Numbered from the stretch's first letter, positions 16,822-26,609 are shown. The stretch: 64,000 nucleotides of DNA from Bacteroidales bacterium (GCA_024413595.1 JAKSUC010000012.1:1-64000); one strand, 5' to 3'. The notes: generated from the sequence alone by a model not told the origin. Numbers and translations: made by a program.

Positions 16822-17421
16822 ATGAATAATTATAAGATACTTGTTATAGATGATAATAAAGCAGTTTTGCGAAGTTTAAAATTAATTTTAAATGGAGTTT
16901 TCCGTTCTGTAGTTACAGTTCCAGATCCACATTTAATTCCAGCTTTGTTGCAAGAAGGAGATGTTGATGTAGTTCTTTTGGATATGAATTTTGATAGTAG
17001 GAAACTTGATGGCGAAGAAGGTTTGTTTTGGTTAAATCGTATAAATGAAATTAAAAATTCTCCAGCAGTTGTTTTAATTACAGCTTTTGGAGATATAGAT
17101 TTAGCAGTTCGCAGTGTTCAACAAGGAGCTGAAGATTTTATAACAAAACCTTGGTCTAATGATGTTTTAATTCAAAAACTTGAAAATGCAATTGTTAAGC
17201 ATCGCGCAAAACAACAAACAGCTTCGTTGGTTGCTGAGGCAGAAGTTTTACAAAATAAAATTGTATCAAATAGAAAACTTTCTCTTGAAGAATTGGAACG
17301 TCAACATATTATGGATGTTTTAGAACAAGAAAAAGGAAATCTTGTTAGTACTTCGGAACGTTTAGGTATTTCACGACAAACTCTTTACAACAAATTGAAA
17401 AAATTTGGAACTATAATATGA
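16822..17421 (+). CDS. Response regulator, receiver plus Fis-type HTH, no AAA+ domain
   Basis: A 199-residue regulator. Residues about 1-120 form a receiver domain: acidic pair in VIDDN near residue 10, phospho-acceptor Asp54 (VVLLDMNF), conserved Thr (LITAFG) and Lys (FITKPW). A linker leads to a C-terminal Fis-type HTH (LEELERQHIMDVLEQEKGNL, ISRQTLYNKLKKFG). This is an NtrC-family regulator without the sigma54-activating ATPase domain, like ActR/RegA-type proteins, so it should work with the normal sigma factor. Its partner kinase overlaps it by 4 bp. The palindromes TGTC-N9-GACA in front of the convergent exporter operon are its likely targets. Confidence 0.88.
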   Translation: MNNYKILVIDDNKAVLRSLKLILNGVFRSVVTVPDPHLIPALLQEGDVDVVLLDMNFDSRKLDGEEGLFWLNRINEIKNSPAVVLITAFGDIDLAVRSVQQGAEDFITKPWSNDVLIQKLENAIVKHRAKQQTASLVAEAEVLQNKIVSNRKLSLEELERQHIMDVLEQEKGNLVSTSERLGISRQTLYNKLKKFGTII

Positions 17422-18380
17422 AACAAAAACATTATCATCTTTATGTTTGTATTCTTTCTGTTTTATTGTTGATTTCAGGAGGTTTAACGGTTTATGTTTG
17501 GTATTCGTCGTTAAGTTTCCTTTTTGTTGTTTTGTGTTTAATTATTAATTTGTTATTGATTATTTTGATTTGGAAAGTTGTTTCTTTTATACCAGAACAA
17601 GTTAAATATTTTTTAGGGAGTTTGTTACATAATGATACGATGAATAGATTTCCTGAAACTCGTGATCCTGAACTTCATTTGATGTATCAACACATGAATA
17701 AAATAATGCAGACTTATGGTCAATGTCAAATTGAACTTGAAACTAAACGTTTGTATTATGATCGAATTCTTAGAATTATGACTCATGAACTTCGTAATTC
17801 TATAACTCCCATTATTTCTGTTAGTGAGGATATGTTGAAACGTAAATATTCTGATGAGGATAGTAAAGAAGCTATTGAAGTTATCAATGAACAATGTTCA
17901 AGTATAAAGCAATTTCTTGATAGTTATTATGAACTTACTCATTTACCAAAACCTATTATAAAAGAAATTGATGCAAAATCAATGTTGTTGTCATTAGAGA
18001 AATTATATCCAAATCAAAATATTGATATTCAATGCGCTCAAGATATGAAAATTAATTGCGACGAAGCTCAAATAAAACAAATTTTGATAAATTTGATTAA
18101 AAACTCGATTGAAGCTTTTGATATTAATTGTAAAAATAATCTTAAAATTTCAATAGTATCTTCTTTGTCGAATGGAAATCCTCGAATTACTGTAAGTGAC
18201 AATGGACCTGGAATTCCAATTGATAAACAAGAAGAAATTTTTTTACCTTTTTATACTTCAAAATCTAATGGAAGTGGAATTGGACTTGCTTTTAGTCGTC
18301 AAATTATGATACTTCACAAAGGTTCTTTAACTTGTTCTTCTAATGATAATGGTGGTGCAATGTTTATTATGCAATTTTAA
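17418..18380 (+). CDS. Sensor histidine kinase
   Basis: A 320-residue membrane kinase. Two close membrane helices (about 9-29 and 33-54) with almost no periplasmic loop, so it probably senses the membrane or a membrane partner. The H box is MTHELRNS with His123; the N box is LIKNSIEAF; then DNGPGIP (G1), FLPFYTSK (F) and GSGIGLAF (G2). It overlaps the response regulator gene by 4 bp (ATGA). The pair lies tail to tail with the ABC exporter operon, an arrangement often found for kinases that respond to their transporter's substrate or to envelope stress. Confidence 0.9.
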   Translation: MKQKHYHLYVCILSVLLLISGGLTVYVWYSSLSFLFVVLCLIINLLLIILIWKVVSFIPEQVKYFLGSLLHNDTMNRFPETRDPELHLMYQHMNKIMQTYGQCQIELETKRLYYDRILRIMTHELRNSITPIISVSEDMLKRKYSDEDSKEAIEVINEQCSSIKQFLDSYYELTHLPKPIIKEIDAKSMLLSLEKLYPNQNIDIQCAQDMKINCDEAQIKQILINLIKNSIEAFDINCKNNLKISIVSSLSNGNPRITVSDNGPGIPIDKQEEIFLPFYTSKSNGSGIGLAFSRQIMILHKGSLTCSSNDNGGAMFIMQF

Positions 18381-18477
18381 TCGAACGTTTTTTTTGCATA
18401 ATTAAAGAAGTTCTTGGGGTCTTCTTAATTATGCAAATAATAACGTTTATATATTTGATTGTTAGTTTTTTCTAAAT
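18376..18477. repeat. 102-bp direct repeat, copy 1, containing a two-way terminator
   Basis: Identical by eye over 102 bp to 19367-19468. It contains a long hairpin (TTTGCATAATTAAAGAAG paired with CTTCTTAATTATGCAAA) with T and A runs on both sides, so it can end transcription from both strands. Copy 1 ends the kinase gene and overlaps its last five bases; copy 2 ends permease 1. The 889 bp between the copies hold a 198-aa gene and a permease fragment. Confidence 0.9.
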
Positions 18478-18604
18478 GATATGTCAGAATATGGTATACA
18501 AATTTGTAAGTTGAATTAAGGAAAATATAATAAGTAGAAATCCCTTTTAATGAACAAGATGGGCAAAGATATATAGTGAGAAAATAATGTATATTTTATC
18601 AAAA

Positions 18605-18634
18605 AACGCATTCACACCAAAGAATGAATGCGTT
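18605..18634 (-). terminator. Terminator of the 198-aa gene
   Basis: A perfect 10-bp stem AACGCATTCA/TGAATGCGTT with a 10-base loop, followed on the minus strand by a T run. It starts about 21 bp after the stop codon. Confidence 0.8.
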
Positions 18635-18655
18635 ATGTATTTGAAAAACAATATG

Positions 18656-19252
18656 CTATTTGAGAATGGTGATGCCTATTAGATAATAGTGTGGCGACAT
18701 TTCTACCAAATCGTCAAAATCACCACAAAACTTGTAGTAATGTTTGCCTGTATGTTTATCAGTTATCTGATATCCAGATCCATAAAGCACAAGCGGAATG
18801 AATTTTCCGACTTCAAACTTTATATCTTTATTTTGGCTGACAACACTATAAAAATAGTACGGTTCAGGGCCGTAATCATCATCCTTGATTACAAACTTGT
18901 TTTTTAATATAAAAGGAATAGTAGCATCCCATTGTCCCACACAACGACGAAGACTGTCTCCTTCTTGTGGATAGAAATTAATACGAAGCCTTTCAGTCTC
19001 AATATCAAAAACAATCTGGAATGAATTTTCGGGAGCTACTTCCTTGTGATTTTCAAATTCTTTAACTTGAAAGGTTGCTGTCTTTTTTAGATATTTGGCT
19101 GGAATGGTGAACGGATAGCTCTCATAGCCACCTGCGTGAAGCATTGCAATATAGTCGTCTGCTGTCGCCTGCTGTGGCGTAACCATTTGTGCACTCGCAA
19201 TGAACGGCATCACGAAACCCAAAATTAAAATAAAAATTTTTTTCATTTTCAT
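18656..19252 (-). CDS. Secreted protein of unknown function (198 aa)
   Basis: An N-terminal signal peptide (MKMKKIFILILGFVMPFIASA, cleavage before Gln22) is followed by about 175 residues I cannot place. The mature part is rich in aromatic and charged residues, with two cysteines (CVGQW and FCGDF) and no membrane segment, so it is probably periplasmic. The start could also be Met3. Base composition is visibly richer in G and C than its neighbours, which together with the flanking 102-bp direct repeats and the adjacent permease fragment points to insertion or replacement. It has its own terminator. No function is proposed. Confidence 0.7.
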   Translation of the reverse strand: MKMKKIFILILGFVMPFIASAQMVTPQQATADDYIAMLHAGGYESYPFTIPAKYLKKTATFQVKEFENHKEVAPENSFQIVFDIETERLRINFYPQEGDSLRRCVGQWDATIPFILKNKFVIKDDDYGPEPYYFYSVVSQNKDIKFEVGKFIPLVLYGSGYQITDKHTGKHYYKFCGDFDDLVEMSPHYYLIGITILK

Positions 19253-19282
19253 AACTTTATATAATTTGTAAATTTAAATTCA

Positions 19283-19370
19283 TGTTGCCATTAAACAAGA
19301 TAAATATTGGTAAAATTAATTATTCCAATTACAAGAATTATTATCAATATAATTCCAAGTATCTAATTTA
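19283..19370 (-). pseudogene. Fragment of a third MacB-type permease
   Basis: About 85 bp closely match the part of permease 1 around 21035-21122 (codons for GIVMIIIFVIGIINFVNLYL and the following TGGCAAC). Differences break the frame. The fragment joins terminator copy 2 at the shared bases TTTAAT, so a deletion at a short homology is likely. It shows that at least one more permease copy once stood here. Confidence 0.7.
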
Positions 19371-19468
19371 ATCGAACGTTTTTTTTGCATAATTAAAGAA
19401 GTTCTTGGGGTCTTCTTAATTATGCAAATAATAACGTTTATATATTTGATTGTTAGTTTTTTCTAAAT
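19367..19468. repeat. 102-bp direct repeat, copy 2, terminator of permease 1
   Basis: Second copy of 18376-18477. It ends 2 bp before the stop codon of permease 1 (19471) and provides its terminator on the minus strand. Confidence 0.9.
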
Positions 19469-19470
19469 TT

Positions 19471-21945
19471 TTATTCAATTTTAATAATTTCTGCCACATT
19501 AACATTTGTAGCTTTTTTTAGTTGATATAATAGTGTTAATGTTGTAATAATTAACACAATAACAAATGCTACAATAAAAATCACAGGAGTTAGTGGTGCA
19601 CTTTCGATAAATGATTGTGTATAATGATGTATTAGTATGTATGTTATAGGAATACTCAAAACAAAAGTTGATATTAAAATATAGAAATATTTTTTGCCAA
19701 GCAATAACAACAAATCTTTTCGATGAGCTCCATTAGCTTTTCTAATTGCAATTTCACGAAATCTTTGGTTAATGTCAAACAATGAAATTCCTAATAATCC
19801 AAGACAACAAATCAATATTGCTATAAAAGAAAATATACTATAAATATTTGCTATTAATTTATCGTCTTTATATAAATCTTTAATATCGTCTTTAAACCAA
19901 TGATATTCAAGAGTTTCTTCTGGACAAACTTCTTTACAAACTTTTTCAAGATATTCAACAGCTTCTTTTTCTTGATTTGGTTGTGTTTTGATGATGAGCA
20001 TATCATCTTGATAACTATATTGTTCTTCATCGTCATTAATCAAGTATATTAATGGTTTTATTCCTAATGTGCGATGAATAGAATAATAATCTCCAACAAG
20101 TCCAATAATTGGATATGGCTCTTTGCCATATTCAATTACGGTTTTTGTGTCAATATCAAAACTAACGCCTAATGCTTGTTCACTCCTAATATTTCCATCT
20201 TCAATATTGTTATATTCTAATATTTGTAGAGCTTTTTCATTTACTACCCATTCGTAAAATGTCCAATTTCTACCTTCTAATAGTGTGTCTGACATAAATT
20301 TACCTTTAATTAAAGGAATTCCAAATATATCGAACCATTTTGAATTACCTTCCCGTAAAATTAATTTTTTCATCTCATTTTTATCATTGAAAAAATTATA
20401 TTCTGTTGTAGTTGGAGTTATTGGTGTATAAAAAGAAATTATAACATCTTTAATATATGACGATTCTTTAAGTTTATTGGTAATAACTATAGCTTTTTGT
20501 TTTATATCATCTTTATTTGTTGTATTAAACATACTTCCATCATCATTTTTTGTATATCCATCTTTAATATGTAATGGTTTTGCTAAAAGAATATGTTCTG
20601 TTTCAAAACCTGTTGGACTATTTAATAGAAAATCCAAATGGTTTTGCATCCATAATGATATAGTCAATAATGAAAATGTTATTAAATATTGAAATGCTAA
20701 AATAATAGTTCTTGATTTGATACTTTGTATTGTTCCTGTACGCTGTTGTAAACTTGTGATTGGAGAATGACGTAATTGCTGAAAAAATGGATAAATTATT
20801 GTTAATAAAGGTAATATCAATAGCATTCCTATTGTTAAAACACCATCGAATAATGTATAATTTATTTTATATCCTAAAATTTGAATTAGCCATGGTATTG
20901 ATATTTCAACAAACAACCAAGCAATAAAAACTGATGCTAATACAAGAATTTCAAGTTCTGTCCATAATTCAAAGAATAATTGTGGTGCTTTTTGTCCAAA
21001 AACTCGACGTACACCTTCTTCTGATTGCCTACGTTGCCAATATACAAGATAAAGATTGACAAAATTTATTATTCCAATAACGAAAATTATTATCATTACA
21101 ATTCCAAGTATCCAATTTAATGTTTTATTACCATGATTGATTATTTTACTTGTTTTGTCGTGTATACAATCATTATAATAATAATCTTTCCATGTTATCA
21201 TTTTACATATAATATTACTATCAAGTTCAATAGTACGCCTTTCTTCACGTGTTTTTAATTTATATTTTAAAATTCTTTCGTTAAAAGATTTTATGTCTGC
21301 ATTTGATTTTATTCTAAATAAATCGCGTGTTGAATAACGCCACATTGGAGAGGCTTTATATGAAATCATAATATCAGGTTTTAGAGTTGATTCTCCTTTA
21401 TGGTCTTCATAAATACCTGAAATAATAAAATGATAATCTCCAACTTCAATATGTTGCCCAATAATTTCATTATCTTTAGTTCCTAATGTTGATATTATAT
21501 GACGTGAAATCCAACATCCATCAGGACGTTCCATTGCATTTTTATCTCCTTCTATTTTATAATCAAAAAAATGTAAAAATAAACTATCAATAACTAATGC
21601 GTTTATATAGCGACTTTGATTATTGAAATATATTTGACAATCTGACATAGGTACTATGTGACTAGATTCTATTATTTGATTGTTTAAATCATCTTCAAAT
21701 TTTTGTTCATATATGTCTGTTGCATTATTTTTGCTTATTATGTCGTTATTAATGTCACTTGTTCTATTTATTACCATTATACTATTAATATCAATAGCAT
21801 GACTATCAATATTATAAACTCTATAAAGATAACGTGAAAGAATAATACAACATGCAAGACTTAAAGCCAATCCGAGAATGTTTATTATCGAAAATGCTTT
21901 TTGTCGATACAGAAATCGAAATGCAAATTTTAAGGTGTATAGCAT
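19471..21945 (-). CDS. MacB-type ABC transporter permease 1 (FtsX domains)
   Basis: An 824-residue permease. The first helix (residues about 17-41, SIINILGLALSLACCIILSRY) is followed by a large periplasmic MacB-type domain, then helices near 275-300, 327-350 and 370-390, a second periplasmic domain (about 435-680) and three C-terminal helices. This is two FtsX/MacB core units in one chain, as in Bacteroidetes MacB-like exporters that pair with separate ATPases. The first 75 and last 170 residues are almost identical to permease 2 (22776-25247), while the middle has diverged. It would work with the ATPase at 21971-22651 and the adaptor and TolC proteins of the same operon. The exported substrate is unknown. 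Confidence 0.88.
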   Translation of the reverse strand: MLYTLKFAFRFLYRQKAFSIINILGLALSLACCIILSRYLYRVYNIDSHAIDINSIMVINRTSDINNDIISKNNATDIYEQKFEDDLNNQIIESSHIVPMSDCQIYFNNQSRYINALVIDSLFLHFFDYKIEGDKNAMERPDGCWISRHIISTLGTKDNEIIGQHIEVGDYHFIISGIYEDHKGESTLKPDIMISYKASPMWRYSTRDLFRIKSNADIKSFNERILKYKLKTREERRTIELDSNIICKMITWKDYYYNDCIHDKTSKIINHGNKTLNWILGIVMIIIFVIGIINFVNLYLVYWQRRQSEEGVRRVFGQKAPQLFFELWTELEILVLASVFIAWLFVEISIPWLIQILGYKINYTLFDGVLTIGMLLILPLLTIIYPFFQQLRHSPITSLQQRTGTIQSIKSRTIILAFQYLITFSLLTISLWMQNHLDFLLNSPTGFETEHILLAKPLHIKDGYTKNDDGSMFNTTNKDDIKQKAIVITNKLKESSYIKDVIISFYTPITPTTTEYNFFNDKNEMKKLILREGNSKWFDIFGIPLIKGKFMSDTLLEGRNWTFYEWVVNEKALQILEYNNIEDGNIRSEQALGVSFDIDTKTVIEYGKEPYPIIGLVGDYYSIHRTLGIKPLIYLINDDEEQYSYQDDMLIIKTQPNQEKEAVEYLEKVCKEVCPEETLEYHWFKDDIKDLYKDDKLIANIYSIFSFIAILICCLGLLGISLFDINQRFREIAIRKANGAHRKDLLLLLGKKYFYILISTFVLSIPITYILIHHYTQSFIESAPLTPVIFIVAFVIVLIITTLTLLYQLKKATNVNVAEIIKIE

Positions 21946-21970
21946 TTGAATTGTTTTTTGTGAATTAAAT

Positions 21971-22651
21971 TTACATTTCTATTTTTTCTACTACTTGACC
22001 GTCAAACAAATTGATAATTCTATCGGCATACATTGCATCTTTTTGAGAGTGAGTAACCATAACAATTGTTGTTCCTTCGTGATGAAGTTGTGATAATAGT
22101 TCCATAACTTCTAGACCGTTTTTAGAGTCAAGATTTCCTGTTGGTTCGTCGGCAAGAATTAGTGATGGTTTACTAACAACAGCTCGAGCAATTGCAACAC
22201 GTTGTTGTTGTCCACCTGAAAGTTGTGCAGGAAAATGTTTTGCTCTGTGACTTATATTCATACGTTCTAATGCTTGTGAAATTCTTTGTTGACGTTCTTT
22301 TGCTGGAAGATTCATATAAATCAATGGCATTTCTATATTTTCTGTAACATTAAGATCTTCAATTAGATTAAAGGCTTGAAAAACAAAACCTAATGTTCCT
22401 TTACGAATGTCGGTGCGTTCACTTTCACTTTTTTGGCTAACTTCAACTCCGTCAAGCATATATTTGCCACTCGTTGGATTGTCGAGAAGTCCTAAAATGT
22501 TTAGTAATGTAGATTTTCCGCATCCAGATGGTCCCATTATTGCTACAAATTCACCTTCATTTATTGTTAAAGAAATATTGTTTAATGCTACTGTTTCAAT
22601 TAGTTCTGTTCTAAATACTTTATTAATGTTATGTAATTCAATTTTTGCCAT
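21971..22651 (-). CDS. ABC transporter ATP-binding protein (MacB/LolD type)
   Basis: A 226-residue ATPase with Walker [10 protein letters not shown] (40-48), Q loop FVFQAFNL, signature LSGGQQQR (144-151), Walker [10 protein letters not shown] (164-172) and the switch His in VTHSQ. It belongs to the MacB/LolD/FtsE group that drives mechanotransmission rather than classical transport. It sits between the two permease genes and could serve both. A regulator palindrome (22751-22767) lies 100 bp upstream. Confidence 0.93.
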   Translation of the reverse strand: MAKIELHNINKVFRTELIETVALNNISLTINEGEFVAIMGPSGCGKSTLLNILGLLDNPTSGKYMLDGVEVSQKSESERTDIRKGTLGFVFQAFNLIEDLNVTENIEMPLIYMNLPAKERQQRISQALERMNISHRAKHFPAQLSGGQQQRVAIARAVVSKPSLILADEPTGNLDSKNGLEVMELLSQLHHEGTTIVMVTHSQKDAMYADRIINLFDGQVVEKIEM

Positions 22652-22685
22652 AATCTTTGTGTTTTATTAGTTTTTTTATAATACA

Positions 22686-22767
22686 AATATGCCCTTTTTA
22701 ATGTTTATATATTTATCAAATTTGAAAAATCGTATTTTTGAGTATAAAAGTGTCCAAAAAATTGACA
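22686..22767 (-). promoter_or_regulatory. Promoter region of the ABC ATPase with TGTC-N9-GACA palindrome
   Basis: The palindrome TGTCCAAAAAATTGACA lies at 22751-22767. About 60 bp closer to the gene stands CATATTTG (22686-22693), one base off the -7 consensus. The whole stretch is repeated, with few changes, upstream of permease 2 (25254-25352), so the promoter was duplicated together with the gene. Placement is right for an activator. Confidence 0.6.
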
Positions 22768-22775
22768 TTTTTATT

Positions 22776-25247
22776 TTATTCGCATTTAATAATTTCTGCC
22801 ACATTAACATTTGTAGCTTTTTTTAGTTGATATAATAGTGTTAATGTTGTAATAATTAACACAATAACAAATGCTACAATAAAAATCACAGGAGTTAGTG
22901 GTGCACTTTCGATAAATGATTGTGTATAATGATGTATTAGTATGTATGTTATAGGAATACTCAAAACAAAAGTTGATATTAAAATATAGAAATATTTTTT
23001 GCCAAGCAATAACAACAAATCTTTTCGATGAGCTCCATTAGCTTTTCTAATTGCAATTTCACGAAATCTTTGGTTAATGTCAAACAATGAAATTCCTAAT
23101 AATCCAAGACAACAAATCAATATTGCTATAAAAGAAAATATACTATAAATATTTGCTATTAATTTATCGTCTTTATATAAATCTTTAATATCGTCTTTAA
23201 ACCAATGATATTCAAGAGTTTCTTCTGGACAAACTTCTTTACAAACTTTTTCAAGATATTCAACAGCTTCTTTTTCTTGATTTGGTTGTGTTTTGATGAT
23301 GAGCATACTTGAATTATCGGTATATTTTACGTCTAGGATTTCGTAAACCATTGGAGTTTTTCCAAAAGTGCGATGTTTAAAATAACAATCGCTAACAAGT
23401 CCACCAATTGCCATTGGCTCTTTCCCATATTCAACAATTTTATTATTAATTCCGTCCCAATTTATCATTAATGGACTTTCACTTCTAAGAAGTCCGTCTT
23501 TTATATCATTGTAACCTAAAAGATTTAATACTTTTTCGTTAACCACCCATTGATCTACAACATATTTATTGATAAGAGGTTTTCCTGAGGTTAATTTTCC
23601 TTTTGTTATTGGTATTTCAAAAATATCAAACCATTCATTATTAATTATTTTAGTAAATAATTGAATTTTTTCATTTTTATCGTTGAAATAGTTTTTTTGC
23701 CAAAAATTACTAATAGGTGTAGACTCTGAAATAATTACTGATTTTATTGAAGATGACTCTTTTAATCGATTAATTATAACTTCAGATTTTTGTATAACGT
23801 CGTCTGCACTACTTTGTGAAGGCGCTTCGTCTTCATCGTCAATTGATTTTCCTGATACTAAAACCGGTTTTACTTGTAATGGCTTTGCTAATAGTATATT
23901 TTCTATTTTAAATCCTGGTTGACTATTTAAGAGAAAATTCAAATGATTTTGCATCCATAATGTTATTGTTAGTAATGCAAATGTTATTATAAATTGAAAA
24001 CCTAAAATTATTGTTCGTGATTTACTATTTTGAATAGAACCAGAACTATGTTGTAGACTTACAATAGGTGAACGTTTAATTTGTTGAATAAAAGGATAGA
24101 TAATAGCTAATAATGGTAATATTATTATTAATAATAATGTTAATATTAAATCAAAATATGTAATTGTCACATAATATCCTAATATTGAGTTTAGACATGG
24201 TGTTGAAATTTCTACAAATATCCAAGCTAAAAATACTGATGCAAAAACAAGAATTTCAAGTTCTGTCCATAATTCAATGAATAATTGAGGAGCTTTTTGT
24301 CCAAAAACACGACGAACTCCTTCTTCTGATTGTCTACGTTGCCAATATACAAGATATAGATTAATAAAGTTTATCATTCCTATAATAAGAATAATCATTT
24401 GAACAATGACAAGTATCCAATTTAATGTTTTGTTTCCGTGATTAATAATTTTTGTTCTTAATTCTTCTTTTTCAAAATAGTAAAAGTCTTTCCATGAAAT
24501 TAATTGACAAGAAATAAATTTATCATTCCAATGATAATATGTATCTTCTATTCTTTTAGTTTGATATGTTAATAATCTATTATTGAAAGATTTTATGTTA
24601 AAATTTTTTTTAGTTCGCAGTAATTCAAAATCCATTTTTTCCCAATAATCTTTCCCAAAAAATGAAACTATTATATCAGGATTTATTATCGTTTCGCAAT
24701 TTGGAGTTTCAAAAATACCCGAAATAATAAAACTTGTATTTTCAACAACAATTGTTTTTCCAATAATTTCGTCTGAGGTATATCCTAATGTTTGAATAAT
24801 CTGTTGAGATACCCAACATCCATCTTGACGATACATTGCGTTTTTGTCTCCTATTATTTTATAATCAAAAAAATCTAGGATTGTACTATCTGCAATTAAA
24901 GCGTTTAAATATCTACTTTGTTGGTTTATTTGTATTTGACAATCTTCGTAAGGTATAATTTTACAAGTTTCTAATATTTGATTATCTAAATCTTTTTCTA
25001 ATTCTTTATTGTATATATCCAATAATACATTTTTATTGATAATACTATTATTAATGTCACTTGTTCTATTTATTACCATTATACTATTAATATCAATAGC
25101 ATGACTATCAATATTATAAACTCTATAAAGATAACGTGAAAGAATAATACAACATGCAAGACTTAAAGCCAATCCGAGAATGTTTATTATCGAAAATGCT
25201 TTTTGTCGATACAGAAATCGAAATGCAAATTTTAATGTGTTTGTCAT
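22776..25247 (-). CDS. MacB-type ABC transporter permease 2 (FtsX domains)
   Basis: An 823-residue permease with the same layout as permease 1: one N-terminal helix, a periplasmic domain, three middle helices, a second periplasmic domain and three C-terminal helices. Residues 4-70 and about the last 170 match permease 1 almost without change, also at DNA level, but the periplasmic parts differ strongly. This mosaic suggests recombination or gene conversion at the ends with selection for change in the parts that contact the substrate or the adaptor. It lies between the adaptor and ATPase genes and has its own regulator palindrome upstream (25336-25352). Confidence 0.88.
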   Translation of the reverse strand: MTNTLKFAFRFLYRQKAFSIINILGLALSLACCIILSRYLYRVYNIDSHAIDINSIMVINRTSDINNSIINKNVLLDIYNKELEKDLDNQILETCKIIPYEDCQIQINQQSRYLNALIADSTILDFFDYKIIGDKNAMYRQDGCWVSQQIIQTLGYTSDEIIGKTIVVENTSFIISGIFETPNCETIINPDIIVSFFGKDYWEKMDFELLRTKKNFNIKSFNNRLLTYQTKRIEDTYYHWNDKFISCQLISWKDFYYFEKEELRTKIINHGNKTLNWILVIVQMIILIIGMINFINLYLVYWQRRQSEEGVRRVFGQKAPQLFIELWTELEILVFASVFLAWIFVEISTPCLNSILGYYVTITYFDLILTLLLIIILPLLAIIYPFIQQIKRSPIVSLQHSSGSIQNSKSRTIILGFQFIITFALLTITLWMQNHLNFLLNSQPGFKIENILLAKPLQVKPVLVSGKSIDDEDEAPSQSSADDVIQKSEVIINRLKESSSIKSVIISESTPISNFWQKNYFNDKNEKIQLFTKIINNEWFDIFEIPITKGKLTSGKPLINKYVVDQWVVNEKVLNLLGYNDIKDGLLRSESPLMINWDGINNKIVEYGKEPMAIGGLVSDCYFKHRTFGKTPMVYEILDVKYTDNSSMLIIKTQPNQEKEAVEYLEKVCKEVCPEETLEYHWFKDDIKDLYKDDKLIANIYSIFSFIAILICCLGLLGISLFDINQRFREIAIRKANGAHRKDLLLLLGKKYFYILISTFVLSIPITYILIHHYTQSFIESAPLTPVIFIVAFVIVLIITTLTLLYQLKKATNVNVAEIIKCE

Positions 25248-25335
25248 AATATTAGTTTTTTATAATACAAATATGCCCTTTTTTATGTTTATATATTTAT
25301 CAATTTTAAAAAAATCGTATTTTTGAGTATAAAAG

Positions 25336-25352
25336 TGTCAAAAAATTGGACA
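25336..25352 (-). promoter_or_regulatory. TGTC-N9-GACA palindrome upstream of permease 2
   Basis: TGTCAAAAAATTGGACA, the second of three closely similar 17-bp palindromes in this operon. It lies 89 bp upstream of the ATG and about 60 bp upstream of a CATATTTG box, the same spacing as at 22751-22767. Confidence 0.6.
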
Positions 25353-25358
25353 GTAACA

Positions 25359-26609
25359 TTATTTCAATATCACCACTTCTGCATCTTCTAATTGTTCGTA
25401 ACCTGAAATTATTACTTGATCTCCGCTTTTTAGTCCTGATATAATTTCAAATTGTGATGGATTTTGTCGACCTATCGAAATTGGTGTGCGAACTGCAGTT
25501 GAACCTGTTGCGTCAAGTTTATAAATCCATTGTCCTCCTGTATATTGATAAAAATCTCCTTGTGAAATTACAAGTGCTTCTTCTGCTTTGTCAAGTTCTA
25601 TTTTTACGCGATATGATTTTCCTACACGGATATTTGATGGTTTATTGTTTTCAAATACTAAATCTACATCAAATGTACGGTTACGAATTTCTGGTACTAC
25701 TTTGGTTATGTGTAATGAATATTGCTGATTTTGATAATTAATATTTGCTGATAATCCTGATGTTATTCTGTCGATATAATATTCGTTGAGCGATGAATGA
25801 ACTTTATAATCTGTTAGAACTTTTATTTCTGCAATTTGTTCTCCAGAATTTACGTGTTGACCTAATGTTGTTGAAATATAGCTTAATTGTCCATCGCAAG
25901 GTGCTGTAATAACCAAAGAATTAAGACGTTCTAAAGTACGATTATATTTTTTTTGTTCTCGTTCCATATCTCGAGTCATAATTTTGGTGTTTAATACTGC
26001 CGAAACAGAGTCGTTTTGTAGTGATAGTAAATCTAGTTTGGTGCGTTGTTGTTGATAATGATATTCATCTTCTGCTATTTCAAGTTGTGCTTTACTTTTG
26101 ATACCCATTTTATTTTCTTCTCGGTCTAGAATTATATTTTTTTCTAGTCGTTTCATTTCGTATTCAGTTTGAATAGCTTGTTTTTGGAGCGAAATTCTCA
26201 ACTTTTTTTGATCAATTAGCTGTTTTTCGTAATTAGTTCGTTGACGTTCAAGTTCATCGCCTTGATCTTCGATGGTTTGTTCTAGTTCAGAATTTGTCAG
26301 TATTAAAATAGTATCGCCTTTTTGTAGAGTTTGTCCATCTTCTGCAACAATTTTTAATACATTCCCTGACTCTTTTGAATTTATTCTTATTGTATTAATT
26401 GGTTGAACAAGTCCTTCTATATCGATATATTCTAGAAATGCCTCAATTTTAGCTTCACTTGTTTTAATATATTCTGTTTCTACTCGATATTTTTTAGGTT
26501 CAAAAGATAATTTTATTGAATATACTATTAGAGCTATAATTATTACACCTCCTATAATATAAAATTTGTTTCGTAAATACCAAGGTTGTTGTTTAAGTAT
26601 TCTGTCCAT
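25359..26609 (-). CDS. HlyD/RND-type periplasmic adaptor protein
   Basis: A 416-residue membrane fusion protein. One N-terminal membrane helix (about 14-32), a split lipoyl/beta-barrel region (VQPINTIRINSKESGNVLKI before, NSLVITAPCDGQLSYI after) and a long alpha-hairpin coiled coil between (about 105-225). A C-terminal membrane-proximal domain ends in SGDQVIISGYEQLEDAEVV. Such adaptors join MacB-type permeases to TolC. It lies between the thioredoxin-domain genes and permease 2 in the same operon. Confidence 0.9.
   Translation of the reverse strand: MDRILKQQPWYLRNKFYIIGGVIIIALIVYSIKLSFEPKKYRVETEYIKTSEAKIEAFLEYIDIEGLVQPINTIRINSKESGNVLKIVAEDGQTLQKGDTILILTNSELEQTIEDQGDELERQRTNYEKQLIDQKKLRISLQKQAIQTEYEMKRLEKNIILDREENKMGIKSKAQLEIAEDEYHYQQQRTKLDLLSLQNDSVSAVLNTKIMTRDMEREQKKYNRTLERLNSLVITAPCDGQLSYISTTLGQHVNSGEQIAEIKVLTDYKVHSSLNEYYIDRITSGLSANINYQNQQYSLHITKVVPEIRNRTFDVDLVFENNKPSNIRVGKSYRVKIELDKAEEALVISQGDFYQYTGGQWIYKLDATGSTAVRTPISIGRQNPSQFEIISGLKSGDQVIISGYEQLEDAEVVILK

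Noticed and set aside
22686-22767. Sigma54 promoters for the exporter operon
   Set aside because: The regulator is NtrC-like, but it has no AAA+ domain and no GG-N10-GC promoter is found upstream of the exporter genes.
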